This document shows, piece after piece, positions 44,434 to 53,588 of a DNA stretch of 64,000 nt (position 1 is the stretch's first letter; every line of letters starts with the position of its first letter). Source of the DNA: CAVUNY01 sp963843535 (GTDB lineage Bacteria; Chloroflexota; Anaerolineae; Anaerolineales; Anaerolineaceae); NCBI GenBank assembly GCA_963843535.1, contig CAWJKU010000004.1, forward strand, positions 1,240,001 through 1,304,000. Direction: 5' to 3'. The notes beneath the pieces were generated by a model. That model was not told the origin of the DNA. It saw nothing but the letters and a program-made list of their open reading frames with translations, and did no database searches. A program made the translations under genes and the position numbers.

Positions 44434-45816
44434 ATGGACCGCAGAATGGTGGAATTTGTTGCCGCCCTGCGCGCCGCCGGAGTAAGGATCAGCCTGGCTG
44501 AGAGCGCAGATGCTTTTAACGCTGTGAACCAATTGGGTATCGAAGATCGCGACACGTTTCGGGTGATGCTGCGCAGCACGATGGTCAAGGACAGCACGGA
44601 TTTACCCGTTTTCGATCAACTTTTTCCATTATTCTTCCAGGCTGGTTCTCCTCCGCCCATGACCAACCCGGCTCAGGGGTTATCTCCTGAAGAGGGGCGT
44701 TTAATCGCCGATTTGCTCAAGGATATGAACGACCAGCTGCGCAAGATGATGGAAAAGTTGCTGGATGGCAGACCTTTCTCACCCGGTGAACTGCGCCAGT
44801 TGGACAATATGCTCAACATGGACGACATCAACGATCTGCGCTACCAAAATTGGATGGCGCGCCAGATGGAACAGGCCATGCAATTTCGCGAAGTGCGCGA
44901 CGCCCTGGAACAATTGATGCAAACTTTACGCGAGCTGGGTATGGATCGTGAACGAGTGGATCAGCTGCGCCAGATGATGCAGGCCAACCAGCAGGCCTTG
45001 CAGGAACAGCTCCGCCAGCACGCGGGTCAGCAAATTGTGCAAAATATGAGCAAAACGACCCGCCAGGAGCGAATGGATAACTTGCTCAACCGTCCATTTC
45101 ATTTGCTGACCGAAGACGAATTACACCAGCTGCGCAAGGAAGTTCAACGCATGGCAGCTGTGCTGCGCACCCGCATGGCTTTACGCATGAAACGCGCCAA
45201 GACCGGCCATTTAGATGTAAAGGCGACTTTGCGCGCGAATATGAAGCATTCTTCGGTGCCTTTCGACCTGCAATTTCGAGATCATACTTTGAAACCGAAA
45301 ATCGTGGTTTTGTGCGATCTCAGCACCTCGATGCGCTATGTATCAGAATTGATGCTGGGGCTGTTATATTCCATCCAGGATCAAATCAGTAAAACCCATG
45401 CCTTTGCATTTATCGATCATCTTGAATTTATTTCGCCGCAGCTGCTCGATTTTCAACCGGATCAGGCGGTTGCCAGAATTCTGAAAAGGATGCCGGCCGG
45501 ACATTACAATACCGACCTGGGGAACAGCCTGAAGGATCTGCAAGATAACTATCTAGATGCGGTCGATTCCCGGACGATCATGATCGTCGTCGGCGATGGC
45601 AGAAATAATTACAATGATCCTCGGGTGGATATCTTTCGCATGTTCAGCCGGCGGTGCCGGAATGCCATCTGGTTGAATCCAGAGCCGGCAGTCTTATGGG
45701 GAACCGGAGACAGTGACATGGATAAATACGGCCCGTACTGCCGTTCGATTTTCCAGGTCAATAATCTCTCCCAGCTGGCTTCTGCAATCGATCATTTTTT
45801 ATTGCAGTCGGATTAA
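44434..45816 (+). CDS. VWA-domain protein (CoxE-like)
   Basis: 460 residues from the ATG at 44434, preceded by AGGCAGGA. The N-terminal half is helical and Gln/Met-rich with coiled-coil character (DQLRQMMQANQQALQEQLRQH). The C-terminal von Willebrand A domain carries CDLSTSM, the DxSxS metal-binding motif, and ends with NLSQLASAIDHFL, as in CoxE-like proteins. Forms a pair with the MoxR ATPase before it. Confidence 0.85.
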   Translation: MDRRMVEFVAALRAAGVRISLAESADAFNAVNQLGIEDRDTFRVMLRSTMVKDSTDLPVFDQLFPLFFQAGSPPPMTNPAQGLSPEEGRLIADLLKDMNDQLRKMMEKLLDGRPFSPGELRQLDNMLNMDDINDLRYQNWMARQMEQAMQFREVRDALEQLMQTLRELGMDRERVDQLRQMMQANQQALQEQLRQHAGQQIVQNMSKTTRQERMDNLLNRPFHLLTEDELHQLRKEVQRMAAVLRTRMALRMKRAKTGHLDVKATLRANMKHSSVPFDLQFRDHTLKPKIVVLCDLSTSMRYVSELMLGLLYSIQDQISKTHAFAFIDHLEFISPQLLDFQPDQAVARILKRMPAGHYNTDLGNSLKDLQDNYLDAVDSRTIMIVVGDGRNNYNDPRVDIFRMFSRRCRNAIWLNPEPAVLWGTGDSDMDKYGPYCRSIFQVNNLSQLASAIDHFLLQSD

Positions 45817-45830
45817 TCTTCAGATATAAT
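45802..45830 (+). promoter_or_regulatory. sigma-70-type promoter
   Basis: TTGCAG at 45802-45807, a 17-base spacer and TATAAT at 45825-45830, overlapping the end of the VWA gene and 62 bases before the ATG at 45892. Confidence 0.6.
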
Positions 45831-45891
45831 GAGAAAGGAAATATTGAGTATGTAAATCATCCTTTGTAGATCTGAACCAATCGGTGGAATC

Positions 45892-46365
45892 ATGGATCAA
45901 GAACAAAACACAGCAGCGTCTCCAGAACCAGAAAAGGGTAAAGTGAGTGAAACGGTCCCCCAATTACCTGCTGGAGATTTGAAACAAAGCAAGCCAAAAA
46001 CATGGCTGATCATTGTTGGGGCGCTGGTCCTTCTCGCCGTAATCGTTGGATTGATCGTGTTGTTGATGCTAACCGGATCAGAAAATGTAGGCAAGATCCG
46101 TGACATTTTTATCATTTTTATGGCTTTAGAATCTCTGATTATTGGTATTGTCCTGGTTATATTAATTATCCAGCTCTCGGTGTTGATCAATCTGATCCAA
46201 AATGAGATCAAGCCGATCATGCAGGCCACTAACGAGACGGTCAATACTTTGAAAGGAACGACGGCTTTTCTCAGCAATAATCTCTCTGAACCCGTGATTA
46301 AATTGAATGAATATTTGGCCGGGTTGAAAAAATTATTGGATTTGCTGTTCCCAATCCGCAAGTGA
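45892..46365 (+). CDS. small membrane protein, DUF948-like
   Basis: 157 residues. After a polar N-terminus two membrane segments follow (WLIIVGALVLLAVIVGLIVLLML and FIIFMALESLIIGIVLVILII), then an amphipathic helix (NEIKPIMQATNETVNTLKGTTAFLSNNL) as in DUF948-like general stress proteins. It is 44 bases upstream of a YtxH-type gene, the usual partner of such proteins. Function probably envelope stress; not shown. Confidence 0.7.
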   Translation: MDQEQNTAASPEPEKGKVSETVPQLPAGDLKQSKPKTWLIIVGALVLLAVIVGLIVLLMLTGSENVGKIRDIFIIFMALESLIIGIVLVILIIQLSVLINLIQNEIKPIMQATNETVNTLKGTTAFLSNNLSEPVIKLNEYLAGLKKLLDLLFPIRK

Positions 46366-46409
46366 AAATTGCGGTTTATTAAATAGATAGATCTGAAAGG
46401 AGATATTCG

Positions 46410-46808
46410 ATGTCTGATCGAGATGAATTTGGAGCTTTCTTGTTGGGTTTCATCGTGGGCGGATTGACAGGTGCCGCCGCATCATTGCTCCTGGCACCGC
46501 AGTCAGGTGAATCGACCCGAACCCTGCTTAAGGAAAAAGCCATTGAGTTAGGTGGGCAGGTTAACGAGAGTGTCGAAGAAGCTCGTGTTAGAGCCGATGC
46601 GGTTATGGCTGATGCCCGAACTCGCGCTGAATCGATGACCGCTGAAGCCCGGGTTCGCGCTGATGAAATAGTGAAGCAGGCCCGTGTGAATGTGGAAGAT
46701 TTGCAGAAACGCGGTCAGGTGGTCCTGGAAGAACAACGTTCAAAAATCGTGGATGCGGTCAAGAAACAAACGAATGGTTCAGGTGAAGAACCGGCGAACG
46801 ACGCCTGA
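46410..46808 (+). CDS. YtxH-domain general-stress-type protein
   Basis: 132 residues with AAGGAG before the ATG. The N-terminal membrane segment FGAFLLGFIVGGLTGAAASLLLAPQSGESTR is the YtxH signature. A long helix of repeats follows (RVRADAVMADARTRAESMTAEARVRADEI), likely a coiled coil. YtxH proteins are small membrane proteins induced by stress in Firmicutes. Same operon as the gene before. The bidirectional terminator at 46872-46912 follows. Confidence 0.8.
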   Translation: MSDRDEFGAFLLGFIVGGLTGAAASLLLAPQSGESTRTLLKEKAIELGGQVNESVEEARVRADAVMADARTRAESMTAEARVRADEIVKQARVNVEDLQKRGQVVLEEQRSKIVDAVKKQTNGSGEEPANDA

Positions 46809-46871
46809 AGTTATGGCTGCGAGTTAGCCCTTCACTAGAAACACGCTTCAGGGATAGGCTAAATTAATAAT

Positions 46872-46912
46872 AAGGGAGTTACGATTGGCATAGCCAGTCG
46901 TAACTCCCTTTA
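46872..46912. terminator. bidirectional rho-independent terminator
   Basis: AAGGGAGTTACGA pairs with TCGTAACTCCCTT around a short loop, and the stem is extended by TGGC/GCCA. T and A runs lie outside both arms. It separates the YtxH gene from the convergent NAD(P)HX repair gene. Confidence 0.8.
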
Positions 46913-46971
46913 AATAAAATTCCTCCCCGGCCCTCGCGCTGCCGAAAGGCTGAGAAGGCTGGGGTAGAAAA

Positions 46972-48597
46972 TTAACCTTTTAGTTTGGCAAGCACAACCG
47001 GGATCGAATCGAGCACATCCGAAGCTAAAACCGCGGCTGATCCCTCCAGAAATGCTTCTGCCTCCAATCCAGCATGGGCATGGATCCAGGCGCCGGCTGA
47101 CGCAGCCTCAAATGAAGGCATGCCTTGCGCCATCAATCCTGAAATAATCCCTGCCAATACATCGCCGGTGCCGGCGCGGGCTAAAGCGGCGGTAGCAACC
47201 GGGATGACTCTGGCGCCCCGGTCTGGTGCGGCAATCACGGTCAAGGCGCCTTTCAGCACGACCACCTGCTGCCATGCTTTGGCATATTTCTCTGCGGTTT
47301 CTACGCGGTCGGACTGGATTTGGTCGACCTTCATGCCGGTCAAAACTGCCATTTCTCCTGGGTGTGGGGTTAAAACAGAGTCCTTTGGGAGCAGTTTTGG
47401 CCAATCTGGCAATTTGGAGAGCAGTTTGAGCCCATCTGCATCGACAACCATCGGCGGCAGGTGGCTTGGGAATGAATCTTTTTCTGGTTTCACCACATCC
47501 GCGCTCAGAAAACCAAGTGAGCCGTGAGAGGTTTTTGCGGATGCATCCCTCAACAGTCGCTTGATGAAATCTGCGGTGGTATCTTCCAGGCCGAATCCCG
47601 GCCCGATCAGCAGAACATCGGCTTTGTCCAGGTTCTGTAAAAGGATATCGGCGGCGGATTCGGCAATTACCCCGGTATCGTGGGGCAAGATCAGCCAGGT
47701 AACCTCAGGCAGCTGTCCGGCGAGCGCCGTGTGCAGCGGTCCAGGCACAGCTAGCCTGACCAATCCGGCGCCGATCCGGTAGGCTGCTTTCGCTGCCAGG
47801 TAGGCGGCGCCAGTGTAATTGATCGAGCCTGCCGCAACCAGCACCGTGCCAAAAGTACCTTTATGGGCTGTCATTGGGCGAGCTGGCATGCGGTCCGCGA
47901 CTTCGGCCTGAATCACCACCTCGCGTTCCAGTTTTTCCCAGCTCTTCAGACCGATGGGCAAGCCAATGGTCACAGTCGCCAACCTGCCCACTTTTTCAAA
48001 GGCTGGAAAGCGCAGCAATCCTTCTTTGACCGCTGCCATGCAAACTGTGACCGCAGCCGGGATCACTTCTGGAGCGCATTCACCGCTGTCGCAATCCGCC
48101 CCGGAGGGGCAGTCTACGGCGACTACCGGGGGCAGCATTCTCCTGCCGGAGAGATGGCCAAGCACAGCCGCAATTTCCCCCCGCAGCGGAAGTTTTCCGC
48201 CGGTACCGAGCACGCCGTCAAGCAATACATCTCCCTGGTCGATGAGCTCATCCAGCAGTTCGAATTTAGGATCGTTTTGGGCAGAGGTGATTCGTCCTCC
48301 CTTCTCCTTCAGCCCGACTACCAGGGGATCCTTTTCGGGGCGTTTCCCGACCAGATAAGCGCTGGCGGACCAACCTGCATCGACCAATGCGCTCAAGCAG
48401 ATTATAGTATCGCCGCCGTTATTGCCGGAACCGACCAGACCGACTGCAGACAGCGGTTGGTCATCCTCCGTAAATTCATCCATAATCATGGCTGCCAGGC
48501 CTTCACCGGCGTTTTGCATCATTTGCGCATAAGATAAGCCGCTGGCGTCAGCTTCCTTCTCTACAGCGCGCATTTGTGAGACGGATACCAATTTCAT
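46972..48597 (-). CDS. nnr: bifunctional NAD(P)H-hydrate epimerase / ADP-dependent dehydratase
   Basis: 541 residues, AGGAAGG before the ATG. The N-terminal YjeF_N domain (about 1-215; GLVGSGNNGGDTI, VAVDCPSG) epimerises damaged NAD(P)H hydrates. The C-terminal carbohydrate-kinase-like domain (about 230-535; HKGTFGTVLVAAGS, LTPHPGEMAVLTG, RAGTGDVLAGIISG) dehydrates them using ADP. Fusion of both is common in bacteria. It is followed upstream by an alcohol dehydrogenase gene on the same strand only 10 bases away. Confidence 0.93.
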   Translation of the reverse strand: MKLVSVSQMRAVEKEADASGLSYAQMMQNAGEGLAAMIMDEFTEDDQPLSAVGLVGSGNNGGDTIICLSALVDAGWSASAYLVGKRPEKDPLVVGLKEKGGRITSAQNDPKFELLDELIDQGDVLLDGVLGTGGKLPLRGEIAAVLGHLSGRRMLPPVVAVDCPSGADCDSGECAPEVIPAAVTVCMAAVKEGLLRFPAFEKVGRLATVTIGLPIGLKSWEKLEREVVIQAEVADRMPARPMTAHKGTFGTVLVAAGSINYTGAAYLAAKAAYRIGAGLVRLAVPGPLHTALAGQLPEVTWLILPHDTGVIAESAADILLQNLDKADVLLIGPGFGLEDTTADFIKRLLRDASAKTSHGSLGFLSADVVKPEKDSFPSHLPPMVVDADGLKLLSKLPDWPKLLPKDSVLTPHPGEMAVLTGMKVDQIQSDRVETAEKYAKAWQQVVVLKGALTVIAAPDRGARVIPVATAALARAGTGDVLAGIISGLMAQGMPSFEAASAGAWIHAHAGLEAEAFLEGSAAVLASDVLDSIPVVLAKLKG

Positions 48598-48607
48598 AAG
48601 AACCTTC

Positions 48608-49651
48608 CTAAGGGTTGATGATAATTTTATTGCGGTCTGGTGAGGTCATTACGTCCAGCGCCTGGTGTATATTAATTAAGGGATAGCGATGCGAGATCAC
48701 CGGTTCGAGCTGGATTAACCCTGATTCCAGCAGGCGGATGGCGCGCGACATTGCCAGGGGAGTGGTGCCGAAGGAAGCATCCATGCGACCCTCCAGGAAA
48801 TGCGTATAGCCTCCGTCCAGCTCGAAGGTTTCATGTGTGGTGATTCCAAACACATTCCAGCGTGTGCCGCGCCGGCGCAGCTTGACCATTAACTCGACGG
48901 CTTCAATCGGGCCTGCTGCTTCAACGATCAGGTCCGGACCTTTCGGCATAACGCCGTAAATTTGCTCGCGAATATCCGCCGATTTTGGATCAAAGGCGTG
49001 GGTCGCGCCCAGAGCCAGGGCTTTTTGCCTGGCATGCGGGCTGGTGTCTACGGCAATCAGTTTGCCCGCTCCCGCCGCCCGGGCGACCAGCAGGCACATC
49101 AGCCCGATGCTTCCCACCCCTATCACGATCACATCGTCGCCGACGTGCATGTCGCTGTATTGGATCATGCCTTTCCATGCGCCGGATAGCGGTTCAGTCA
49201 GGCAGGCCACATCAAAAGGTAGATGATCCGGTTTGTGAAATAGGGTATTCTCCATGGTCAGCATGTATTCGGCGAAAGCGCCCGGCCAGACATCTACCGG
49301 CCCATCTCCGCCGGTGGTATACGCGGATGCGCAGTAATGGGTATTCCCACTGCGGCAGGCTTCACAATTGCCGCAGTAACCTGAAGGTTGGACAATTACC
49401 GGGTCACCTGCTTTGAAATGCTTCACGCCTGGACCAACCGCAGCCACCACGCCGCTGGGTTCGTGACCTGGGATAAAAGGAAAGGTAACATTCCGCCTTC
49501 GCCCGGTGATGGCTTTATAATCTGTGGCGCAAATTCCGCAGGATTTTATCTGGACCAGAACGCTGCCATTTTGAATGGCCTGTGGCTGGGCCACCTCTTC
49601 CAAAAAAAGCTGGTTAAAATCATGCAGTACGGCGGCGAGCATTTTCTTCAT
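48608..49651 (-). CDS. zinc-dependent alcohol/sorbitol dehydrogenase (MDR family)
   Basis: 347 residues from MKKMLAAVLHDF. Catalytic zinc ligands GICATDYK and GHEPSG, structural-zinc cysteines CGNCEACRSGNTHYC, and the Rossmann motif GVGSIGLM are in the usual order for threonine/sorbitol dehydrogenase-like enzymes. It oxidises an alcohol or polyol with NAD(P); the exact substrate cannot be read from the sequence. Ten bases before the NAD(P)HX repair gene, so probably transcribed with it. Confidence 0.88.
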   Translation of the reverse strand: MKKMLAAVLHDFNQLFLEEVAQPQAIQNGSVLVQIKSCGICATDYKAITGRRRNVTFPFIPGHEPSGVVAAVGPGVKHFKAGDPVIVQPSGYCGNCEACRSGNTHYCASAYTTGGDGPVDVWPGAFAEYMLTMENTLFHKPDHLPFDVACLTEPLSGAWKGMIQYSDMHVGDDVIVIGVGSIGLMCLLVARAAGAGKLIAVDTSPHARQKALALGATHAFDPKSADIREQIYGVMPKGPDLIVEAAGPIEAVELMVKLRRRGTRWNVFGITTHETFELDGGYTHFLEGRMDASFGTTPLAMSRAIRLLESGLIQLEPVISHRYPLINIHQALDVMTSPDRNKIIINP

Positions 49652-49716
49652 TTGGTTTTCCCTTTACACCAGGCCGTTCGTAGATCGATGGACAGGAATT
49701 TGCCACAGCAGATGAG

Positions 49717-49929
49717 TTAAGCAGGGATATTTTTATGGAACACTACATTTTTGGCCAGTGTCTTAAATCGTTCGCCATTCTTCTGAACGACCGTGATGGT
49801 TATGATGCCGGTCTTGCTGATTTTTACGTCTCTGACGGTGCCGGATTTTCCTGCATGCGTCCCACCGATCACTTCGCAGAAATCGCCATCTTTCACTACG
49901 GCTTTTGCAGGTTGATTAGAATCTTGCAT
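49717..49929 (-). CDS. small KOW-motif protein
   Basis: 70 residues with GAGGTAAA before the ATG. The pattern VKDGDFCEVIGGTHAGKSGTVRDVKISKTG is a KOW domain, as in ribosomal L24, NusG and S4e C-terminal parts. Stand-alone KOW proteins like this are known but poorly studied; binding to RNA or the ribosome is likely. 65 bases upstream of the dehydrogenase gene, same strand. Confidence 0.75.
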   Translation of the reverse strand: MQDSNQPAKAVVKDGDFCEVIGGTHAGKSGTVRDVKISKTGIITITVVQKNGERFKTLAKNVVFHKNIPA

Positions 49930-49983
49930 TTTTACCTCGTATGGGATTCTCCTGGGAAACGCTTGACTTGAATTATACTGCGC

Positions 49984-50012
49984 TTGACGGTTCGGAAACT
50001 CGTGAGGATAAT
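49984..50012 (+). promoter_or_regulatory. sigma-70-type promoter
   Basis: TTGACG at 49984-49989, a 17-base spacer and GATAAT at 50007-50012. It points to the nitroreductase gene at 50042. Confidence 0.65.
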
Positions 50013-50041
50013 AATACTATTCAGTTAGCGGAGGGATCGAT

Positions 50042-50611
50042 ATGGTTCATGATCTGGTGATCAAAAACAGGAGCTACCGCCGGTTCTTCCAGGAAGTCCC
50101 GGTCAGCCTGGATACATTGCGGGAGTTGGTGGATCTGGCGCGGCTTTCACCTTCAGCACGAAATGCGCAGCCGCTGCGCTTCATGCTTTCCAATGAACCG
50201 GGAAAAAATGCCTTTATATATAAACAGCTGGCCTGGGCGGGTTATTTGAAAGACTGGGCGGGACCAGAAGAAGGCGAACGACCGGCTGCATACATCATCA
50301 TTCTGGGCGACCATGATATCAGCCCAACGTTTGGCTGCGATCACGGCATTGCCTCTCAGAGTATTTTACTGGGTGCCGTGGAAAAAGGTCTGGGTGGCTG
50401 CATCATCGGTTCAATCCAGCGTCCAGCACTGCAGGCTGGCTTGCAGATACCTGCAAAGTATGAGATTCTCCTTGCCCTGGCAATTGGAGTGCCGAAAGAA
50501 ACGGTGGTATTGGAAGCCGTCGGTCCCGATGGTGGAATTAAATATTACCGCGATGAGAACCAGGTTCATCATGTGCCCAAACGAGCTTTAGATGACCTGA
50601 TCATAGGATAA
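50042..50611 (+). CDS. nitroreductase-family protein
   Basis: 189 residues starting MVHDLVIKNRSYRRFFQEVPV, the typical nitroreductase opening (NRSYRRF binds FMN phosphate). LVDLARLSPSARNAQPLRF and EKGLGGCIIGSIQR fit the fold. It is an FMN-dependent oxidoreductase using NAD(P)H; the substrate is unknown. It has its own promoter and converges with the TPR gene, the stops 9 bases apart. Confidence 0.88.
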   Translation: MVHDLVIKNRSYRRFFQEVPVSLDTLRELVDLARLSPSARNAQPLRFMLSNEPGKNAFIYKQLAWAGYLKDWAGPEEGERPAAYIIILGDHDISPTFGCDHGIASQSILLGAVEKGLGGCIIGSIQRPALQAGLQIPAKYEILLALAIGVPKETVVLEAVGPDGGIKYYRDENQVHHVPKRALDDLIIG

Positions 50612-50620
50612 ACCTGCGCT

Positions 50621-51226
50621 TTAGCCGGATTTTTTCTTTTTCAAACGGGCCAGGGCATTTGAAGCCGCCCGGGCATATTCTGAGGCGGGCCAGATGTCGA
50701 GGACGGAATTAAATTCAATCACCGCCTGGGGTTCCTGGCCCTTACGTAAATAAGCGACGCCGAGATTGTAATGCGCGGCAGATTCGTAGCGGATCCCTAG
50801 ATAGCCCTGGTTGGATTGGGCGATCAAAGAATTGAAAACTTGAATGGCCTCATCCAGGGCGCCTTGCTGCAGCAGTGAAGTGCCCTGATTTACCTGGACG
50901 ATCAAGCGGTTAGCAGAATCTGGCCATAATTTGCCTGCCAGGTCATATACTTTTTCCGCGGCGGTAAAATTTTTCCGCCGAGCAAGAGTATTGCCGATAT
51001 CCACCAGCAAACGAACACGCATGGTGACCAGGTACAGGATGAAGAGATAAATGACGGGGTGAATGGTTACCCCCAGCGCCCAGGTCAGCAGGCTGACAAT
51101 GACCGTCAATCCCACCGACTCAACGGCAAACCTCGTTGAAAGACCTTCACGCCGCAGCATCGATAGCCCGCCGAAAACCACTACATATAATAATGCCACC
51201 AGGATCAAGAAGAACGGTGAATCCAT
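50621..51226 (-). CDS. membrane-anchored TPR protein
   Basis: 201 residues from the ATG at 51226 (MDSPFFLILVALLYVVVF), with GGAGGGG upstream. Two or three N-terminal membrane segments, then tetratricopeptide-like repeats (NFTAAEKVYDLAGKLWPDSANRL, GALDEAIQVFNSLIAQS, SAAHYNLGVAYLRKGQEPQAVIEFNSVLDIWP). The TPRs face the cytoplasm and bind partners. No special partner can be named. Confidence 0.75.
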   Translation of the reverse strand: MDSPFFLILVALLYVVVFGGLSMLRREGLSTRFAVESVGLTVIVSLLTWALGVTIHPVIYLFILYLVTMRVRLLVDIGNTLARRKNFTAAEKVYDLAGKLWPDSANRLIVQVNQGTSLLQQGALDEAIQVFNSLIAQSNQGYLGIRYESAAHYNLGVAYLRKGQEPQAVIEFNSVLDIWPASEYARAASNALARLKKKKSG

Positions 51227-51263
51227 TTTCCCCTCCAACGAGGACCGGAGATTGAATAAGAAC

Positions 51264-51344
51264 CTATCCGAAAAATATTATTTGAGAGTTTTATTTGCGT
51301 GGCAAAGCCACGCAAATAAAACTCTCTAAACAATTTCTGGATAG
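51264..51344. repeat. 81-base hairpin with 20-bp perfect inner stem
   Basis: GAGAGTTTTATTTGCGTGGC and its exact inverse surround AAA; outer arms CTATCC/GGATAG and the bases between are also roughly inverted. The core GAGTTTT...AAAACTC resembles the hairpins at 56980-57040 and 61988-62047. It may be a terminator for the gene pair or a small non-autonomous mobile element. Confidence 0.7.
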
Positions 51345-51725
51345 ATACTAAGTGTATCTCAAAAGCTAAAAACCAGATCGTAATATCGGAATTTAAATGA
51401 CCAATAATTCATACATGCTGAAATCGCTTGCTTTTTAACATTAGATGACTATAATGTTGATAACCACTCATTAATCCTAAATTAATCTGTTTCTCATTAT
51501 CTGTTGCATTCGTATAGCTGTGCTTTACGCGTTCGAGGCCGCACCATAAATGCTTCGCGCCTGAATCTTTTTACTCGTCTGGCTCATCGTAAAATGGGGG
51601 TTTTACGTTCGCGCATGATGAAGGAGGTGATTCTTTTTCAAGGGAAAACATAACGGCCAATCCATCGATCATGTCCCAATTTTCAAGGATTTCTTTCTGA
51701 AAAACCGTTAGTGGAGGTGGAAAGC
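51345..51725. other. long leader region before cstA
   Basis: About 380 bases without a clear gene. It contains a small hairpin (CGTAAAA/TTTTACG, 51588-51607) and, at 51621, AAGGAGGTGAT, an almost complete match to the anti-Shine-Dalgarno sequence, without a normal start codon after it. A 12-codon frame ATGATGAAGGAGG... (51615-51653) spans it. This may be a regulated mRNA leader of cstA. Confidence 0.35.
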
Positions 51726-53531
51726 ATGAATGCGATTGTTATCCTTGTCGTTGGAGTACTTGCGATTGTCGTTGGATACTTCGTTTACGCCAGGTGGGTA
51801 AACCGGATAGTGATCCAGCCGGATGATCGCAAAGCAACCCCTGCCAAGATGTATATGGACGGTGTAGACTTTACACCAGCCAACCGTAATGTGCTGTTTG
51901 GCTACCAATTCAAATCTATCGCGGCCTTGGGTCCGATCCTTGGACCAATTGTCGCGGTGCAGTGGGGCTGGCTGCCGGCCTTGCTGTGGATAGTTCTGGG
52001 AACCTTCTTCATCGGATGGGTACAGGACTACAGCAGTATTGTCCTGGGGGTGCGAGAAGAAGGTCAAAGCTTCGGGGCATTGAGCTACAGGTTGATCTCT
52101 CCCCGCGCCCGCGGGCTGTTGATCACTTTCATCTATTTCTATCTTCTATTGATCATGGGTGCCTTTGGTACCCAGGTGGGCTTCTCACTGCTCACCAACG
52201 CCGCAGTTCCGCTCGGCGTGATCCTGGTTATTTTGATCGGTATTCTTGCGGGTCAAATGACCTATAAATGGAAGATGGATATCATCCTGATCAGCGTGAT
52301 CACCGTCATCCTGGCCTTCGTGGGGATTTGGTTGGGAACGCAGCCTTTCGCCAAGAACCTGTTCAACGGCATTCTGGGTATTACGATTGGCGCGGATGGC
52401 AAAGCATCTGCAGGTCCGGCTCTCTTCCTGAATGTTACCCAGGCCAAGCTCGTCGGCAGCCTGTTGGTGGTGATCATCTGCTATTTTGGCGCAGTCCTGC
52501 CAATCTGGCGTTGGGCGCAGCCCATCAACTACGTATCCTTCTGGATCGTCACCCTGGGGGTCATCGGCGGACTGGTAGGGATCATCATTTCCGCACCCAC
52601 CCTGGGCACGTTCCCAGCCTTCACGGCATTTGATACCCGAGGAGCGATGGCAGGTGGGACCGGCTGGCTGTGGCCAATGTTGTTTGTGACCATCGCCTGC
52701 GGTGCAATTTCAGGTTGGCACAGCCTCGTTTCTTCATCCGGCACAGCTCGCCAGCTTGAAAAAGAATCGGATGCGCTGTATGTAGGCGGCGGCGCGATGT
52801 TCTTTGAAATGTTCTTTGCCGTGTTTGCCTTGCTGACCGCTACCGCAGCGACAGGCAGTTGGGATGCATACATCGCGGCCGGTGGATATGGCGGCGCTGC
52901 TGCTGTCTTCTCCAAGGGTCTCTCCACCTTCATGAACAATTGGGGATTGGACAAACTGGCAGGAGCGGGCTTTGGTATGGCTTACGGCTCTGTCTTCCTG
53001 ACCTTGATGGCCCTCACCATCATGTACCTGGTGGTGCGCTTTATGCGCGTTGCCTCGGCCGAAGCCCTCGGAGACAGTGTGCCGGCATTGAAGAATACGC
53101 ACGTTGGCACCATCGTTGCCCTCATATTTACCCTGCTGCTGATCTGGGTCGTGCCGTTCTTGCAGATTTGGGCAGTATTTGGCGCAGCCAACCAGTTAAT
53201 GGCTTCATTGGCGCTTCTGCTGGTCACGTTGTGGTTGATGTCGAAGGGAAAGAACTACCAGTGGACCTTATGGCCGTTCCTTTTCATGTTCGTCACGACC
53301 ATCGCCGCACTGCTGTACAAGGCCTTTGAGGCATTCTTCATTAACCTGCCGAAAGTGGCCGATCCAGTTGCAAACAAGATCACCAGCGTGGGTGAATTCA
53401 CTGCTGCCAATGTAATCATCGGTGCGATCTGTCTTGTCCTGGTGGGCGCAGCGTTCATCCTGGCCTGGGACGCCTATGGCGCTTTCAAAAAATACCGCCA
53501 GGGATTTGTTCCTGCGAAAGCCAAAGGTTAA
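51726..53531 (+). CDS. cstA: CstA-family carbon starvation protein / pyruvate transporter
   Basis: 601 residues from the ATG at 51726, with GGAGGTGG upstream. About 15 membrane segments with the CstA signatures GPILGPIVAVQWGWLPALLW, GWVQDYSSIVLGVR and SGWHSLVSSSGTARQL. CstA proteins import peptides or pyruvate during carbon limitation. It is on the same strand as a thioredoxin-like and ArsA-type ATPase cluster but separated from it by a hairpin. Confidence 0.93.
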   Translation: MNAIVILVVGVLAIVVGYFVYARWVNRIVIQPDDRKATPAKMYMDGVDFTPANRNVLFGYQFKSIAALGPILGPIVAVQWGWLPALLWIVLGTFFIGWVQDYSSIVLGVREEGQSFGALSYRLISPRARGLLITFIYFYLLLIMGAFGTQVGFSLLTNAAVPLGVILVILIGILAGQMTYKWKMDIILISVITVILAFVGIWLGTQPFAKNLFNGILGITIGADGKASAGPALFLNVTQAKLVGSLLVVIICYFGAVLPIWRWAQPINYVSFWIVTLGVIGGLVGIIISAPTLGTFPAFTAFDTRGAMAGGTGWLWPMLFVTIACGAISGWHSLVSSSGTARQLEKESDALYVGGGAMFFEMFFAVFALLTATAATGSWDAYIAAGGYGGAAAVFSKGLSTFMNNWGLDKLAGAGFGMAYGSVFLTLMALTIMYLVVRFMRVASAEALGDSVPALKNTHVGTIVALIFTLLLIWVVPFLQIWAVFGAANQLMASLALLLVTLWLMSKGKNYQWTLWPFLFMFVTTIAALLYKAFEAFFINLPKVADPVANKITSVGEFTAANVIIGAICLVLVGAAFILAWDAYGAFKKYRQGFVPAKAKG

Positions 53532-53547
53532 TTCATTCTTGATCCAT

Positions 53548-53572
53548 CTGGCAGGCCCATTGGGCCTGCCAG
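53548..53572 (+). terminator. hairpin after cstA
   Basis: CTGGCAGGCCCA and TGGGCCTGCCAG form a perfect 12-bp stem. There is no T run, so it may act as an mRNA-stabilising hairpin more than as a terminator. Confidence 0.5.
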
Positions 53573-53588
53573 ACCATCGATTACCATC

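Noticed and set aside
44050..44532. 160-codon minus-strand frame over the MoxR/VWA junction
   Set aside because: It is antisense to two well-supported genes and shows no motif.
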